Notes: generated from the sequence alone by a model not told the origin. A stretch of 64,000 bases of DNA from Firmicutes bacterium CAG:460 (GCA_000437355.1 FR899764.1:42008-106007), one strand, 5' to 3'; positions 7,704 through 16,613 are shown, numbered from the stretch's first letter. Made by a program: numbers and translations.

Positions 7704-9611
7704 TTACTCTGCCCTATAACTATCTTCGAGTGTAAACTCAACATTTTCATTTATCCATTCTTTACGAGGCTCTACCTTATCTCCCATTAAGACTTGGACA
7801 CGTTTTTCTGCTAGGGCTGCATCAGTAATTCTTACTCTAATTAAACTTCTTGTTTCAGGGTCCATTGTTGTTTCCCAAAGTTGGTCAGGGTTCATTTCCC
7901 CTAAACCTTTATATCTTTGAATACTATATTTTCCGGTATTGTTTAATTTTATTTCATTTAATTCATCATCACTATACGCATAAAATTTCTTCTTACCATA
8001 ATCCAATTTATAAAGTGGTGGCATGGCAATATAAAGTTTACCATTTTCTATTAAACCACGCATGTATCTATAAAAGAATGTAAGTAAAAGTATTTGAATA
8101 TGGGCTCCATCAACATCGGCATCGGTCATAATTATTACTTTATCATAATTAGATTCAGAGGCATCAAATTCTTGACCAATACCTGCACCGATAGTATGAA
8201 TTAATGTATTTATTTCTTCATTTTTTATAAGTTCATCTAAAGATGCTTTTTCACTATTTATAACTTTACCACGAAGAGGTAATATTGCTTGGAACTTTCT
8301 ATCTCTTCCACCTTTAGCAGAACCACCGGCAGAATCTCCTTCGACAATAAATAACTCATTTATTTTAGGATTCTTACTTTGAGCTGGTGCAAGTTTCATT
8401 GATAAATTCTTTTCAATTTTACTTTTATTTTTACCATTTCTAGCATCTTCTCTAGCTTTTCTAGCAGCTTCTCGTGCCACTTTACTTTTCATGGCTTTTT
8501 CTAGAATAGTTGATGCTACTTCTTTATTTTCTTCTAGAAAGAATTTTAAAGATTCATAAGTTATACTTTCTGTTACACTTCTTGCTTCTGGTGTACCTAA
8601 TTTTCCTTTAGTTTGTCCTTCGAATTGTAATAATTCTTCTGGTATTTTTAAACTTATAACTGCTGATAGGCCTTCACGAACATCTGAACCATCAAGGGTG
8701 CCATCTTTAGCTTTAAAGATATTATTGTTTTTAGCATAATCATTAAATGCTTTAGTAATACCAGTTTTAAAACCCACTTCATGAGTTCCTCCATCAGAAG
8801 TTTTAACATTATTTACAAATGATAAAATATTTTCATTATATGTATCTGTATATTGCATTGCTACATCAACTTCAATTTTACTTTTTGTATTACCAAAATT
8901 AATTACTTTATGTAAAGTGTTTTTACCTTCATTCATGTATTCGATAAAACTAGTTAAACCATTTTCATAATGAAATTTTGCTTGGTGTCCATCTTCTTCA
9001 TCGATAACCTCGATTGTAAGGCCACTTAGTAAAAAAGCTGACTCTTGCATTCTTTCACAAATTGTTGTATATGAAAAATTACAATTTTTAAATATTGTAT
9101 CATCCGGCAAAAATTTAACAATTGTTCCGGTTTTATTACTTTTACCTACGGTATGAAGTGGAGTTTTAACATGTCCTCCATTTTCAAATTCAATTGAAGA
9201 AATAAGGCCATCACGATAAATAACTACTTGCATTTCTTTTGATAAGGCATTAACTACACTAGCCCCTACACCATGAAGACCTCCGGAAACTTTATAACCA
9301 GCTTCAGTAAATTTACCACCGGCATGAAGTATTGTATAAATAACTTCTGGTGTACTTTTTCCAGATGCATGCATTCCAATTGGAACTCCACGTCCATTGT
9401 CCGCTACTGTTATACTTTTATCTTTATTTATAATTACTTTAATATAATTACCATATCCATTTATTACTTCATCTATTGCATTATCTACAATTTCCCAGAC
9501 TAAATGATGCATACCTCTTTTATCAGTTGATCCAATATACATCCCTGGTCTTTTTCGAACTGCTTCTAGACCTTCAAGAATTTTAATCGATGACTCATCA
9601 TAATTTGCCAT
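7704..9611 (-). CDS. parE: DNA topoisomerase IV subunit B
   Basis: The ATPase subunit of topoisomerase IV. In order: a GHKL ATPase domain (EIVDNAIDE, DNGRGVPIG, GGLHGVGASVVNAL), a transducer domain, a TOPRIM domain (VEGDSAGGSAKGGRDR, PLRGKVINSEK, MTDADVDGAHI) and the short C-terminal region typical of Gram-positive ParE/GyrB. Length of about 635 residues and the start of the ORF (ESSIKILEGLEAVRKRPGMY) fit ParE. The ATG at 9611 gives MANYDESS, the normal N-terminus. An upstream GTG four codons earlier is possible. It is cotranscribed with parC. Confidence 0.93.
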   Translation of the reverse strand: MANYDESSIKILEGLEAVRKRPGMYIGSTDKRGMHHLVWEIVDNAIDEVINGYGNYIKVIINKDKSITVADNGRGVPIGMHASGKSTPEVIYTILHAGGKFTEAGYKVSGGLHGVGASVVNALSKEMQVVIYRDGLISSIEFENGGHVKTPLHTVGKSNKTGTIVKFLPDDTIFKNCNFSYTTICERMQESAFLLSGLTIEVIDEEDGHQAKFHYENGLTSFIEYMNEGKNTLHKVINFGNTKSKIEVDVAMQYTDTYNENILSFVNNVKTSDGGTHEVGFKTGITKAFNDYAKNNNIFKAKDGTLDGSDVREGLSAVISLKIPEELLQFEGQTKGKLGTPEARSVTESITYESLKFFLEENKEVASTILEKAMKSKVAREAARKAREDARNGKNKSKIEKNLSMKLAPAQSKNPKINELFIVEGDSAGGSAKGGRDRKFQAILPLRGKVINSEKASLDELIKNEEINTLIHTIGAGIGQEFDASESNYDKVIIMTDADVDGAHIQILLLTFFYRYMRGLIENGKLYIAMPPLYKLDYGKKKFYAYSDDELNEIKLNNTGKYSIQRYKGLGEMNPDQLWETTMDPETRSLIRVRITDAALAEKRVQVLMGDKVEPRKEWINENVEFTLEDSYRAE

Positions 9612-9691
9612 ATTCCTTATCACTTCCTAGACCATTATAACAGGAAATCAACAAAAAAATCAACTTTAATCTCGATTTTACTTAATTTTAA

Positions 9692-9726
9692 GAAAAAAAA
9701 GTTTAGATTTTTTTCATTATCTAAAC
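9692..9726 (-). terminator. Rho-independent terminator after the acetyltransferase gene
   Basis: Stem GTTTAGAT (9701-9708) with ATCTAAAC (9719-9726), followed leftward by eight T. It overlaps the end of the GNAT gene. Confidence 0.8.
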
Positions 9727-9727
9727 A

Positions 9728-10246
9728 TTAAAATGTTATCCAGAATCTCTGAATATAATTATTTGTTATCTCATCATAAAATTCTTTTTCAAAAATTCCA
9801 CCATTTGCTTCAATTACTTTTCTTGATGCAATGTTATCTTTTAAACAAGTAATTAAGACTTTATTTACTTTATATTCATTTTTTAATTTTTCAAGTGCTA
9901 ATTTTAAAGCTTCGGTTGCATAACCCTTATTTCTTTCTTCAAGCTTTATATAATATGCAATATGACCTAATCTAGAAAAGTAATTGTCATTTAAAGTATG
10001 CCTTATATCAATTGTTCCTACAACTTTTTCTTTTTCATTTAATATAAACTGTACGGTTGCAGGAACATCCCTACTTGAAATATTAATACCTTTACTACGA
10101 TTTTCTAATCTAATTAACATATCTTCATATTTTTCATTTTCACGATATGCATTACCCATTTCAGATATATCATCATTTCTTAAAGCGCTTTTTACTAAAT
10201 CATAATATTGTTCTTTTAATTCTAAATTTGGAAATACTAATTTCAT
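9728..10246 (-). CDS. GNAT-family N-acetyltransferase
   Basis: A 172-residue protein of the RimJ/RimL-like GNAT type. The core is visible as GTIDIRHTLNDNY, then GHIAYYIKLEERNKGYATEA with the acetyl-CoA loop R/Q-x-x-G-x-A, then NKVLITCLKDNIASRKVIEA followed by NGG. Such enzymes acetylate an amino group of a protein, small molecule or drug; the substrate cannot be predicted. The ATG at 10246 follows GAGGT by 4 bases. It is a single gene with its own terminator. Confidence 0.85.
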   Translation of the reverse strand: MKLVFPNLELKEQYYDLVKSALRNDDISEMGNAYRENEKYEDMLIRLENRSKGINISSRDVPATVQFILNEKEKVVGTIDIRHTLNDNYFSRLGHIAYYIKLEERNKGYATEALKLALEKLKNEYKVNKVLITCLKDNIASRKVIEANGGIFEKEFYDEITNNYIQRFWITF

Positions 10247-10311
10247 TACAACCTCGCTCATAAATTTTGATTATATTTTATATTTTATTTTTTAAAATGT
10301 CAAGTTATTTT

Positions 10312-10338
10312 CCAATAAAAAAGGGCTTTTCAGCCCTT
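10312..10338 (-). terminator. Rho-independent terminator after the ABC exporter
   Basis: AAGGGCTGAAAAGCCCTT stem-loop (10321-10338) followed leftward by a T run. The stem includes the stop codon of the permease gene. Confidence 0.9.
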
Positions 10339-11614
10339 AGTTTTTCATTGATTTAAATACTCTGTTCCATACCTTATCTGTTGAATAGTTTAAGATACCA
10401 TTTTTATATACTTTTAATCCTTTTTTAAGAAGAATGTATATAAATAAAACCATTATAATTATTGATATAAATATTTCAAATACTGATATTTCTCCGATTA
10501 TATATAATGTTGGTGTTAAGAATGCTGATAAGAATGGGATGTAGGATAATACATGTATTAAAGTTGAACCACTAAACATTGATGCAGTGATTGATAAATA
10601 ATAACCTACTACTGAGATAAGCATTACTGGTGATTGTAATTGATTAAAGTCTTCAATATTTACTGTCATTGATGCAAGTATTCCAGATAATACAGAATAA
10701 GCAAAGAATGATAAAAGCATTAATATTAAAGTTGTTGGTATAAGAATTAATAATTTGTCAGTTAGAATTGATAAATCTATGTTTCCTGCAATGCTACTTA
10801 TAAAACTTAATGGAGATGTTCCTGTTAATAATTTATTTATAAGTAAGCCAACGCCTGCAAAAACTATTAGTAGTAGCCCTTGAGTAATAACAAATATATT
10901 GCTTGCTAAAACTTTAGAAAATAAATGCATTTTAGGACTAACATTTGATATTATAATTTCCATACTTCTTGTTGTTTTTTCTTCACAGATTTCTCCCCCG
11001 ACCATTTGAACTAGGAATACTACTAGCATAAAGAATGGTAATATTATAGTTGGAAATACACTAGTCATAACAATATTCATATTTTCATCAATACTAGCAT
11101 TATCACTAAGAATTGTTCTTTCTACTTTAGCTGGTGCAGAAATATTTGCGAGTATTTCAGGATTTACATTAGATTTAATCATACCTAAAGTAGATTTTGA
11201 TGCATTAATGGCACTAGTTATTTCTTGATAAATACCATTATCTATTGTTTCATTACTAATTATTTCACTAGTTAGAAATTCTCTGTCATTTTCATTTAAA
11301 ATAACTATTATTTCAGAATTTTCTAAATCTTTTGTTAATTCATCTTTTGTTTTTGATGTTTGTTCTATTTTTATTAAGTTATCTTCATCTAAAGCATCTA
11401 AAGTTGTTTCAAAATAATTAAATGTATTAGAGTTATCTATAACATAAACTGTTAAGTTATCAGAAAAGTCTCCCCCGAAAAACTTAATTATAGAATTTAT
11501 ATTAATGATACCAATAACTGCTAGAGCTAAAATTATATTAGTTATTAAAAACCATTTTGAACCAATCTTTTTCTTTAAACTAACACGGGTTAAATACCAA
11601 AATTTCTTACTCAT
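10337..11614 (-). CDS. ABC-2 type transporter permease (NatB-like)
   Basis: A 425-residue integral membrane protein with one helix near the N-terminus, a large extracytoplasmic domain (about 40-200), and then five or six helices. The segment MVVFLVQMVGGEICEEKTTR followed by SMEIIISNVSPKMHLFSKV is the ABC-2 family signature also found in NatB. The ATG at 11614 follows GGAGG directly and overlaps the last codons of the ATPase gene. It would form a homodimeric exporter with that ATPase. Substrate is unknown; NatAB proteins export sodium, but this family also handles antibiotics and peptides. Confidence 0.88.
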   Translation of the reverse strand: MSKKFWYLTRVSLKKKIGSKWFLITNIILALAVIGIININSIIKFFGGDFSDNLTVYVIDNSNTFNYFETTLDALDEDNLIKIEQTSKTKDELTKDLENSEIIVILNENDREFLTSEIISNETIDNGIYQEITSAINASKSTLGMIKSNVNPEILANISAPAKVERTILSDNASIDENMNIVMTSVFPTIILPFFMLVVFLVQMVGGEICEEKTTRSMEIIISNVSPKMHLFSKVLASNIFVITQGLLLIVFAGVGLLINKLLTGTSPLSFISSIAGNIDLSILTDKLLILIPTTLILMLLSFFAYSVLSGILASMTVNIEDFNQLQSPVMLISVVGYYLSITASMFSGSTLIHVLSYIPFLSAFLTPTLYIIGEISVFEIFISIIIMVLFIYILLKKGLKVYKNGILNYSTDKVWNRVFKSMKN

Positions 11615-12503
11615 TTTTACCTCCGACATAATGAATAAATATTTCATTTAATGGAGCATCTGCTACAACATATTTAGAAATATTTGCATTTTTTATACAA
11701 TCAAATACTTTTGGAGCAACATCAACATTTTCAATATGAACAACTATTTCATTGGCTTTTTTGTCAATACTTGTTACACCTTTTATTTTAGAAATATCAC
11801 TTACTTTGATGTTTTCTCCTTTTATTAAAACATTTTTCTTGGCATAATTTTCTTTTATTTCATCAAGGCTACCATTTAAAATAGCTTTACCATGTACTAA
11901 AATAATTAATTGTTCACAGAAGTCTTCAATATATTCCATTTGGTGTGATGAAAATATGATTGAGCATCCTTTTTGTTGTAATTCTTTGACAGCACTTTTT
12001 AATAAACCAACATTTATTGGATCAAGTCCAGTGAATGGTTCATCAAGTATAAGTAGTTTTGGTTCATTTATAACTGCAGATATAAACTGAATTTTTTGTT
12101 GATTTCCTTTTGATAGTTCTTTTATTTTTTTAAATTTATAATCTGTTATTTCAAATTTTTCTAACCAATAATCTAATTTTTTATCAATGTCTTTTTCATC
12201 CATGCCTTTTAAAACACCATAGTATTCAATCATTTCTTTAACAGTTAGTTTCGTAAGTAAGCTTCGTTCTTCAGTAACAAAACCTATCTTATCAGTTTCT
12301 TTGTAATCAATTTTTTTCCCATTTAAAGTAATTTTACCTTTATCTGGTTCAAGTAATCCCATAATCATTCTAAATGTTGTGGTTTTACCTGCACCATTTT
12401 CACCGAGTAGACCAAAGATTTCTCCATCTTTAACAGTAAAAGATAAGTCATCAACCGCTACAAGGCTTCCATATGTTTTTCTAACATTTTCTAACTTTAA
12501 CAT
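11607..12503 (-). CDS. ABC transporter ATP-binding protein (NatA-like)
   Basis: A 298-residue nucleotide-binding subunit. Walker A is GLLGENGAGKTTTFRM, the signature is LSKGNQQKIQF, Walker B is LLILDEPFTGLDP, and the switch His is in FSSHQMEYIE. LSKGNQQK rather than LSGGQ is typical of the NatA and DUF4162-type exporters, and the C-terminal 80 residues match that extra domain. The ATG at 12503 follows GAGGT. It is the first gene of a two-gene operon with the permease. Confidence 0.9.
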   Translation of the reverse strand: MLKLENVRKTYGSLVAVDDLSFTVKDGEIFGLLGENGAGKTTTFRMIMGLLEPDKGKITLNGKKIDYKETDKIGFVTEERSLLTKLTVKEMIEYYGVLKGMDEKDIDKKLDYWLEKFEITDYKFKKIKELSKGNQQKIQFISAVINEPKLLILDEPFTGLDPINVGLLKSAVKELQQKGCSIIFSSHQMEYIEDFCEQLIILVHGKAILNGSLDEIKENYAKKNVLIKGENIKVSDISKIKGVTSIDKKANEIVVHIENVDVAPKVFDCIKNANISKYVVADAPLNEIFIHYVGGKNE

Positions 12504-12544
12504 ATTAACCTCATTTCTTAACAACATTATAATACAAAATGTCC

Positions 12545-12570
12545 GGAAAAAAAAGAGGTTTCCCTCTTTT
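12545..12570 (-). terminator. Rho-independent terminator after the first YjcZ-type gene
   Basis: AAAGAGG-GAAA-CCTCTTT stem (12552-12569) followed leftward by a T run. Confidence 0.85.
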
Positions 12571-12691
12571 AATAGAATGCTCCACCCCAGATTATAGCAA
12601 GTAAGATAAATAGTATTAAAACTATAAATGCATAGCTAGCTGTAAAATTGTTTCCTCCGGTATTGTCGCAATCTTTTTTACAACAACTCAT
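12569..12691 (-). CDS. YjcZ-family tiny membrane protein (40 aa), cysteine-rich start
   Basis: A 40-residue peptide encoded behind AAGGAGG. It begins MSCCKKDCDNTGGN and ends in a hydrophobic helix, SYAFIVLILFILLAIIWGGA followed by FY. The FxxIVxLFILLxIIxGA pattern is the signature of the tiny YjcZ transmembrane family of endospore-forming Bacillota, whose members are linked to sporulation. The three N-terminal Cys are unusual among its more Gly/Tyr-rich relatives. It is paired with a second member 28 bases upstream. Confidence 0.8.
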   Translation of the reverse strand: MSCCKKDCDNTGGNNFTASYAFIVLILFILLAIIWGGAFY

Positions 12692-12719
12692 TGTTTAACC
12701 TCCTTATATATTTAAAAAT

Positions 12720-12806
12720 TTAAATGAAAGCCCCTACTATGATGATTAAAAGAATGAATAGTACTAAAATTATAGCAGCTCCAAGGCCATTTCCACAGTG
12801 ACTCAT
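12720..12806 (-). CDS. YjcZ-family tiny membrane protein (28 aa)
   Basis: A 28-residue peptide, MSHCGNGLGAAIILVLFILL then IIIVGAFI, preceded by a strong AAGGAGG. The ILVLFILLIIIVGA helix and short Gly-containing start match the YjcZ-type sporulation membrane peptides. It is the first gene of a two-gene unit with the 40-residue paralogue. Confidence 0.8.
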   Translation of the reverse strand: MSHCGNGLGAAIILVLFILLIIIVGAFI

Positions 12807-12891
12807 AAAACTTTCCTCCTTTATTTTGTCTTTTCACTAGTATTTTATGGTATATTTTTTATTGTGTGAGGGCAAAAAATACTTAAAATCG

Positions 12892-12920
12892 TTGTAAATT
12901 AAGAAAATAATTGTTATAAT
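12892..12920 (+). promoter_or_regulatory. Sigma-A-type promoter of prsA
   Basis: TTGTAA (12892-12897), 17-base spacer, TATAAT (12915-12920). It lies 21 bases before the prsA start codon and its GAGGAG ribosome-binding site. Confidence 0.7.
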
Positions 12921-12941
12921 ACCTAAAGAGGAGAGATAAAA

Positions 12942-13982
12942 ATGAAGAAAAAAATATTTGCGTTATGTGCAATAATGTTACTTGCTAGTGGTTGTGGCAA
13001 AGTACCAAAGTTAGACAATGGAAAGGAAGCTATCGTAAGTTTTAAAAATGGTGATAAAATTAGTGTAGATGATTTTTATAGTAAATTAAAAGATGAAATG
13101 GGACTTAATACCTTAATTACTATGATTGATACATATATTTGTGAAACTGAATTTAAAGATTATAAAGATACAGCAACTAAAAATGCCCAAGCTTATATTG
13201 ATGCATTTATTGAACAATATGGTGGAAAAGATAAGTTGTTAGCAGCTTTACAAAAACAAACTAGTTATCAAACTATTGAAGCTTATCAAAATTATTTATA
13301 TTTAGCTAATTTACAAAGTCATGCTATTGAAGAATATGCTAAAACAAAAATTACTGATAAAGAAATTGAAGCATATTACAAAGATGAAGCTATTGGAGAT
13401 ATGGAAATTAATCATATTTTAATTACTTCTGATGTTAAAGATGGGGCAACAACTGATGAAAAGAAAAAAGCTGAAGAAGCAGCTAAGAAAACTGTTAATG
13501 AAATAATTGAAAAATTAAATACTGCTAAGAAAAATAAAGAAGATATTACTGAAGCATTTACTAAACTTGCTAAAGAATATTCTAAAGATGATGCCACTAA
13601 AGATAAAGGTGGTGCTCTAGGTAAAGTTAACTTTGGTGACTTAGATAGTAAATATGATGAATTGTTAAATGCTGCTAAAAAACTTAAAGATGGTGAATAT
13701 TCAACTAGTGTTATAACTACTGAACTTGGATATCATGTTATTCTAAAAGTTAAATCTTATGAAAAAGATACTTTAGAAAATTTAAAAGATAAAATTGTTG
13801 AAACTTTAGCAGAAAAATATATTTCTAAAAATCAAAATAGTGTTGGACTTAATGCATTACAACATTATCGTAAAGAATATGGTATGGAAATTCAAGATGA
13901 TGAAATTAAGAAACAATATTCAAATTATCTTCAAAATGCCTTAGCATCTATTGCAAGTGCAAATAGTTCAACAACAAAATAA
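12942..13982 (+). CDS. prsA: Foldase PrsA (peptidyl-prolyl isomerase lipoprotein)
   Basis: An extracytoplasmic lipoprotein that helps secreted proteins fold. The signal peptide ends in a lipobox, LLASGC, with lipidated Cys at residue 18. An SurA-N-like helical part follows, then a parvulin PpiC domain at about 145-265 (EINHILI..., AFTKLAKEYSKD, KGGALGKVNFGDL, TELGYHVILKV). The C-terminal helical tail is Ser/Thr-rich. Length of 346 residues is normal. It has its own promoter and terminator. Confidence 0.92.
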   Translation: MKKKIFALCAIMLLASGCGKVPKLDNGKEAIVSFKNGDKISVDDFYSKLKDEMGLNTLITMIDTYICETEFKDYKDTATKNAQAYIDAFIEQYGGKDKLLAALQKQTSYQTIEAYQNYLYLANLQSHAIEEYAKTKITDKEIEAYYKDEAIGDMEINHILITSDVKDGATTDEKKKAEEAAKKTVNEIIEKLNTAKKNKEDITEAFTKLAKEYSKDDATKDKGGALGKVNFGDLDSKYDELLNAAKKLKDGEYSTSVITTELGYHVILKVKSYEKDTLENLKDKIVETLAEKYISKNQNSVGLNALQHYRKEYGMEIQDDEIKKQYSNYLQNALASIASANSSTTK

Positions 13983-14006
13983 AAAGCACACGAAGTGCTT
14001 TTTTAG
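13982..14006 (+). terminator. Rho-independent terminator of prsA
   Basis: AAAAGCAC-ACGAA-GTGCTTTT stem (13982-14002) running into a T tract, directly after the prsA stop codon. Confidence 0.9.
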
Positions 14007-14016
14007 TTTTCTTTAA

Positions 14017-14457
14017 TTAGCAAAGACAATCAACATATGTGTCTGATAGACATCTAATACAACATAAGCAATCGCAATCCATTGTAAAGAATACATTTGT
14101 AGCAACATATGGATAAACACTAGTTTCATCAGTGTTGTCAGCAAGAACTCTAAATGTACAGCAGTTTCCTTCAATCTTTTCTACTCTAAATACATTAGAA
14201 CATGTAGCTGAAGAACCTGTACAAGTAGCTGTTGAATCTTTAGTGATTGGCATGCTCCATGGAGTACCATTTCCACCACAAGTATAAAGCATTACTGGTC
14301 TAGTATTACATATTAAGCAATTAGTACCGCCACCTAAAACTGGTCTATCGCAAGTTTGTAAGCAATTATCTGGACATGCATTTTCTTGTAACACTAAAAT
14401 GACACATAGTATTTCATTTATGCAGTTTCCTTCTGATGATTTACTTTCTCTATTCAT
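14017..14457 (-). CDS. CotY/CotZ-family spore coat protein
   Basis: A 146-residue Cys-rich protein with about 17 Cys. It follows the CotY/CotZ layout: an N-terminal region with CVILVLQ, a CxxxCLQTCDRPVLGG element, NTRPVMLYTCGG with PW, NVFRVEKIEGNCCTFRVLAD and the end DCDCLCCIRCLSDTYVDCLC. In Bacillus these disulfide-linked proteins form the insoluble crust of the spore coat. That a full-length, regularly spaced member is present argues for sporulation in this host. It stands alone behind an AAGGGTG-type ribosome-binding site. Confidence 0.88.
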   Translation of the reverse strand: MNRESKSSEGNCINEILCVILVLQENACPDNCLQTCDRPVLGGGTNCLICNTRPVMLYTCGGNGTPWSMPITKDSTATCTGSSATCSNVFRVEKIEGNCCTFRVLADNTDETSVYPYVATNVFFTMDCDCLCCIRCLSDTYVDCLC

Positions 14458-14573
14458 AAACTTTCACCCTTTCATGTACTTTCATTATTAATTTATGAAA
14501 ATATTTCAAATTAGTGTATGCTTTTTACTTTTACTTTTTTAAAAAATATAGTATAATTAGTTAGGTGATTATT

Positions 14574-14891
14574 TTGAAAACATGGATTGAATATATTATT
14601 ATTGCAGTTATCTTAATTATAATATCATTAGTAATTGTAAAATTATCTAAAAGAGATTTTAAAGCTGAAGCTAATAAACTTATAACTTATTTAGGTGGTA
14701 AAGATAATATTATTAATGCTGAATGTAATATGTCAAGACTTAAAGTTATCTTAAAAGATGTTAGTTTAGCTAATAAAGATGGAATTCAAAAACTTGGTGC
14801 TAAAGGAATTGTAGAAATTGATAACCAATTAAAAATTATATTTGATAAAAATGCTAAACAATTAAAAAAGTATATCGAAGAAATTCTCTAA
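14574..14891 (+). CDS. Membrane-anchored stand-alone PTS EIIB-like domain
   Basis: A 105-residue protein with one N-terminal membrane helix (about 5-25) and then a glucose-type EIIB domain: LITYLGGKDNIINAECNMSR leads into LKVILKDVSLANK and LGAKGIVEIDNQLKIIFD. The phospho-acceptor Cys is kept in NAECNMSRL, but the usual TRLR arginine pattern is changed to SRLK. No EIIC or EIIA gene is near. It may act as a regulator or partner of a distant transporter rather than in sugar uptake. TTG at 14574 is chosen because AGGTGA lies 6 bases before it. Confidence 0.72.
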   Translation: MKTWIEYIIIAVILIIISLVIVKLSKRDFKAEANKLITYLGGKDNIINAECNMSRLKVILKDVSLANKDGIQKLGAKGIVEIDNQLKIIFDKNAKQLKKYIEEIL

Positions 14892-14906
14892 GATATACTT
14901 TTTTTT
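14869..14906 (+). terminator. Terminator overlapping the end of the EIIB-like gene
   Basis: Stem AAGTATATC (14869-14877) with GATATACTT (14892-14900), then six T. It includes the last codons and the stop. Confidence 0.75.
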
Positions 14907-15195
14907 AAAGCTTTTCAATATCAAGAATATCAGTGATTTTAATTAATTTATTATCAATTGTTAGTAAATTAATATTTGTTTTACCTACGATTTCTTCTTC
15001 ATGAATACCATCATCCATAGTAATTCTTACCCTACTTTTATAAACATGATTTAGTGAACCAAATATTTCATTAATCTTTTTATTTATATCTTTAGGATTA
15101 TAACTTTTTACAGCTCTATCACTACGATATAAATCTTGATAATTATTTAATTTTTTGTTTATGGGACTTGCAAACACATTAGGTAATTTGTTCAT
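14905..15195 (-). CDS. Conserved hypothetical protein (96 aa)
   Basis: A small soluble protein starting MNKLPNVFASPINKKLNNYQ with an AGAGGTG ribosome-binding site upstream of the ATG at 15195. It contains a basic stretch (SYNPKDINKKINEIF, YKSRVRITMDDG) and ends with two beta-rich segments (EEEIVGKTNINLLTIDN, KLIKITDILDIEKL). I do not recognise a family. It is divergent from the SEDS gene, which begins 57 bases away. Confidence 0.6.
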   Translation of the reverse strand: MNKLPNVFASPINKKLNNYQDLYRSDRAVKSYNPKDINKKINEIFGSLNHVYKSRVRITMDDGIHEEEIVGKTNINLLTIDNKLIKITDILDIEKL

Positions 15196-15252
15196 TTTCA
15201 CACCTCTAGTATATTTTATGATAAATAGGAAAAAAATACACATACTATTTTT

Positions 15253-16356
15253 ATGAAGAAGATTTTAGATAATAAATTACTTTTCTTTATTCCGTTACTA
15301 ATAATTATGATTATTAGTTTTTTAGATATGTATAATGCTAAATATTTAAGTAGTTTATATAATAATAATTTAGTAAAACAAATAATTTGGTATTTTTTAG
15401 GTTTTATAATATTTATTTTATTTAAAAGAATTAATAATAAAACAATATTTAAATATGCAAATGTTTTATATATTTTTTCTTTACTATTACTTTTATATGT
15501 TTTACTTTTTGGTAAGGTTATTAATGGTGCAAGAGCTTGGATTAATATTAAAGGATTTTCTTTTCAACCAAGTGAACTTGCTAAATTAAGTCTTGCTATA
15601 ATGCTTAGTAAAATAGCTGTTTCTTTTAATAATACCGGAGTAAAATCAGAAACAATATTTATATTAAAAGTTATTTTGGTAACACTAATACCTTCAATTT
15701 TAGTTTTTCTAGAACCTGATAGCGGAGCCATTATATTTTTTCTTATTGAAGCTTTTATGATTATTCTTTTTAGTAAAGTTCATAAATTTTGGTTTGTTAT
15801 TTTATTTTCTTTATTAGGTATTGGTATTGGTGCTTTTATAACTCTTTATTTATTTAATAAAGATATATTAATTAGTTTAATTGGTACTAGTTTCTTTTAT
15901 AGAGTTGAAAGACTTATCACTTTTAAAACTATGAGTAGTTATCAACTTGAAAATGCTTTGATTGCCATGGGGTCTTCATCATTATTTGGAACTGGCTTGG
16001 GTAATGTTTCAATTTATATTCCAGAAGCTCCGACAGATTTTGTATTTGCATTTACTATAAGTAATTTTGGTTACTTTACAGGATTTTTAATTCTTATATG
16101 TTATCTTTTTATGGATATATTTTTAATTAATAAAATTTGTCATATGAAAAAAAATACTATAAAATATATCTTAATATCTTTTACAAGTATTTTTATATTT
16201 GGACAAATAATTAATATAGGAATGAACCTTGGCCTTGTTCCTATTATTGGTATTCCACTACCTTTTTTAAGTTATGGCGGTTCAACTTTAATTATTTATT
16301 TTCTTTTCTTAAGCATAGTTTTTGCAAATGAAAAACCATATCGAAGTATGGTTTAA
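15253..16356 (+). CDS. SEDS-family peptidoglycan glycosyltransferase (FtsW/RodA/SpoVE)
   Basis: A 367-residue polytopic membrane protein with about ten helices. The family markers are VINGARAWINIKGFSFQPSE leading into LAKL, the Asp-containing EAPTDFVFAFTISNFGY loop carrying the catalytic Asp, and the end motif GIPLPFLSYGGSTLI. SEDS proteins polymerise lipid II with a partner class B penicillin-binding protein. Which of RodA, FtsW or SpoVE it is cannot be settled: no such partner gene is adjacent. It overlaps a small leftward gene by four bases at the end. Confidence 0.9.
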   Translation: MKKILDNKLLFFIPLLIIMIISFLDMYNAKYLSSLYNNNLVKQIIWYFLGFIIFILFKRINNKTIFKYANVLYIFSLLLLLYVLLFGKVINGARAWINIKGFSFQPSELAKLSLAIMLSKIAVSFNNTGVKSETIFILKVILVTLIPSILVFLEPDSGAIIFFLIEAFMIILFSKVHKFWFVILFSLLGIGIGAFITLYLFNKDILISLIGTSFFYRVERLITFKTMSSYQLENALIAMGSSSLFGTGLGNVSIYIPEAPTDFVFAFTISNFGYFTGFLILICYLFMDIFLINKICHMKKNTIKYILISFTSIFIFGQIINIGMNLGLVPIIGIPLPFLSYGGSTLIIYFLFLSIVFANEKPYRSMV

Positions 16357-16568
16357 TAATAATATACTCTAGGGATTGGTTGATAGTAACTATATGAACT
16401 ATTGTAATATGGAACTCCAGGTGTATATGGCATATTTCCTCCTTGTGGAGCCACATTATAAATTGGTCTTGGTCTACTTAAACCAACTGCTGCTCCCCCT
16501 GCTAAACCTCCTAGCAAAAATGGCACAACAAATCCTCGGTTTGTATTTTGGTAATAATTTGGATACAT
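16353..16568 (-). CDS. Small Gly/Tyr-rich protein with one membrane-like segment
   Basis: A 71-residue protein, MYPNYYQNTNRGFVVPFLLG then GLAGGAAVGLSRPRP and a Tyr/Pro-rich tail (YNSSYSYYQPIPRVYYY). A strong GGAGAG ribosome-binding site precedes the ATG. The layout (aromatic start, hydrophobic Gly-rich centre, Tyr/Pro tail) resembles small spore or envelope proteins of Bacillota, but no function is established. It converges on the SEDS gene with a 4-base overlap of stop codons. Confidence 0.65.
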   Translation of the reverse strand: MYPNYYQNTNRGFVVPFLLGGLAGGAAVGLSRPRPIYNVAPQGGNMPYTPGVPYYNSSYSYYQPIPRVYYY

Positions 16569-16613
16569 AACTCTCTCCTCTCATAATTAATTTATGAAAG
16601 TTAAACTTTTTAA

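Noticed and set aside
5204..9611. Gyrase A/B instead of topoisomerase IV
   Set aside because: The ParE start, the Gram-positive ParC region around the active Tyr and the parE-parC order favour topoisomerase IV. Final proof would need the separate gyrA/gyrB genes.
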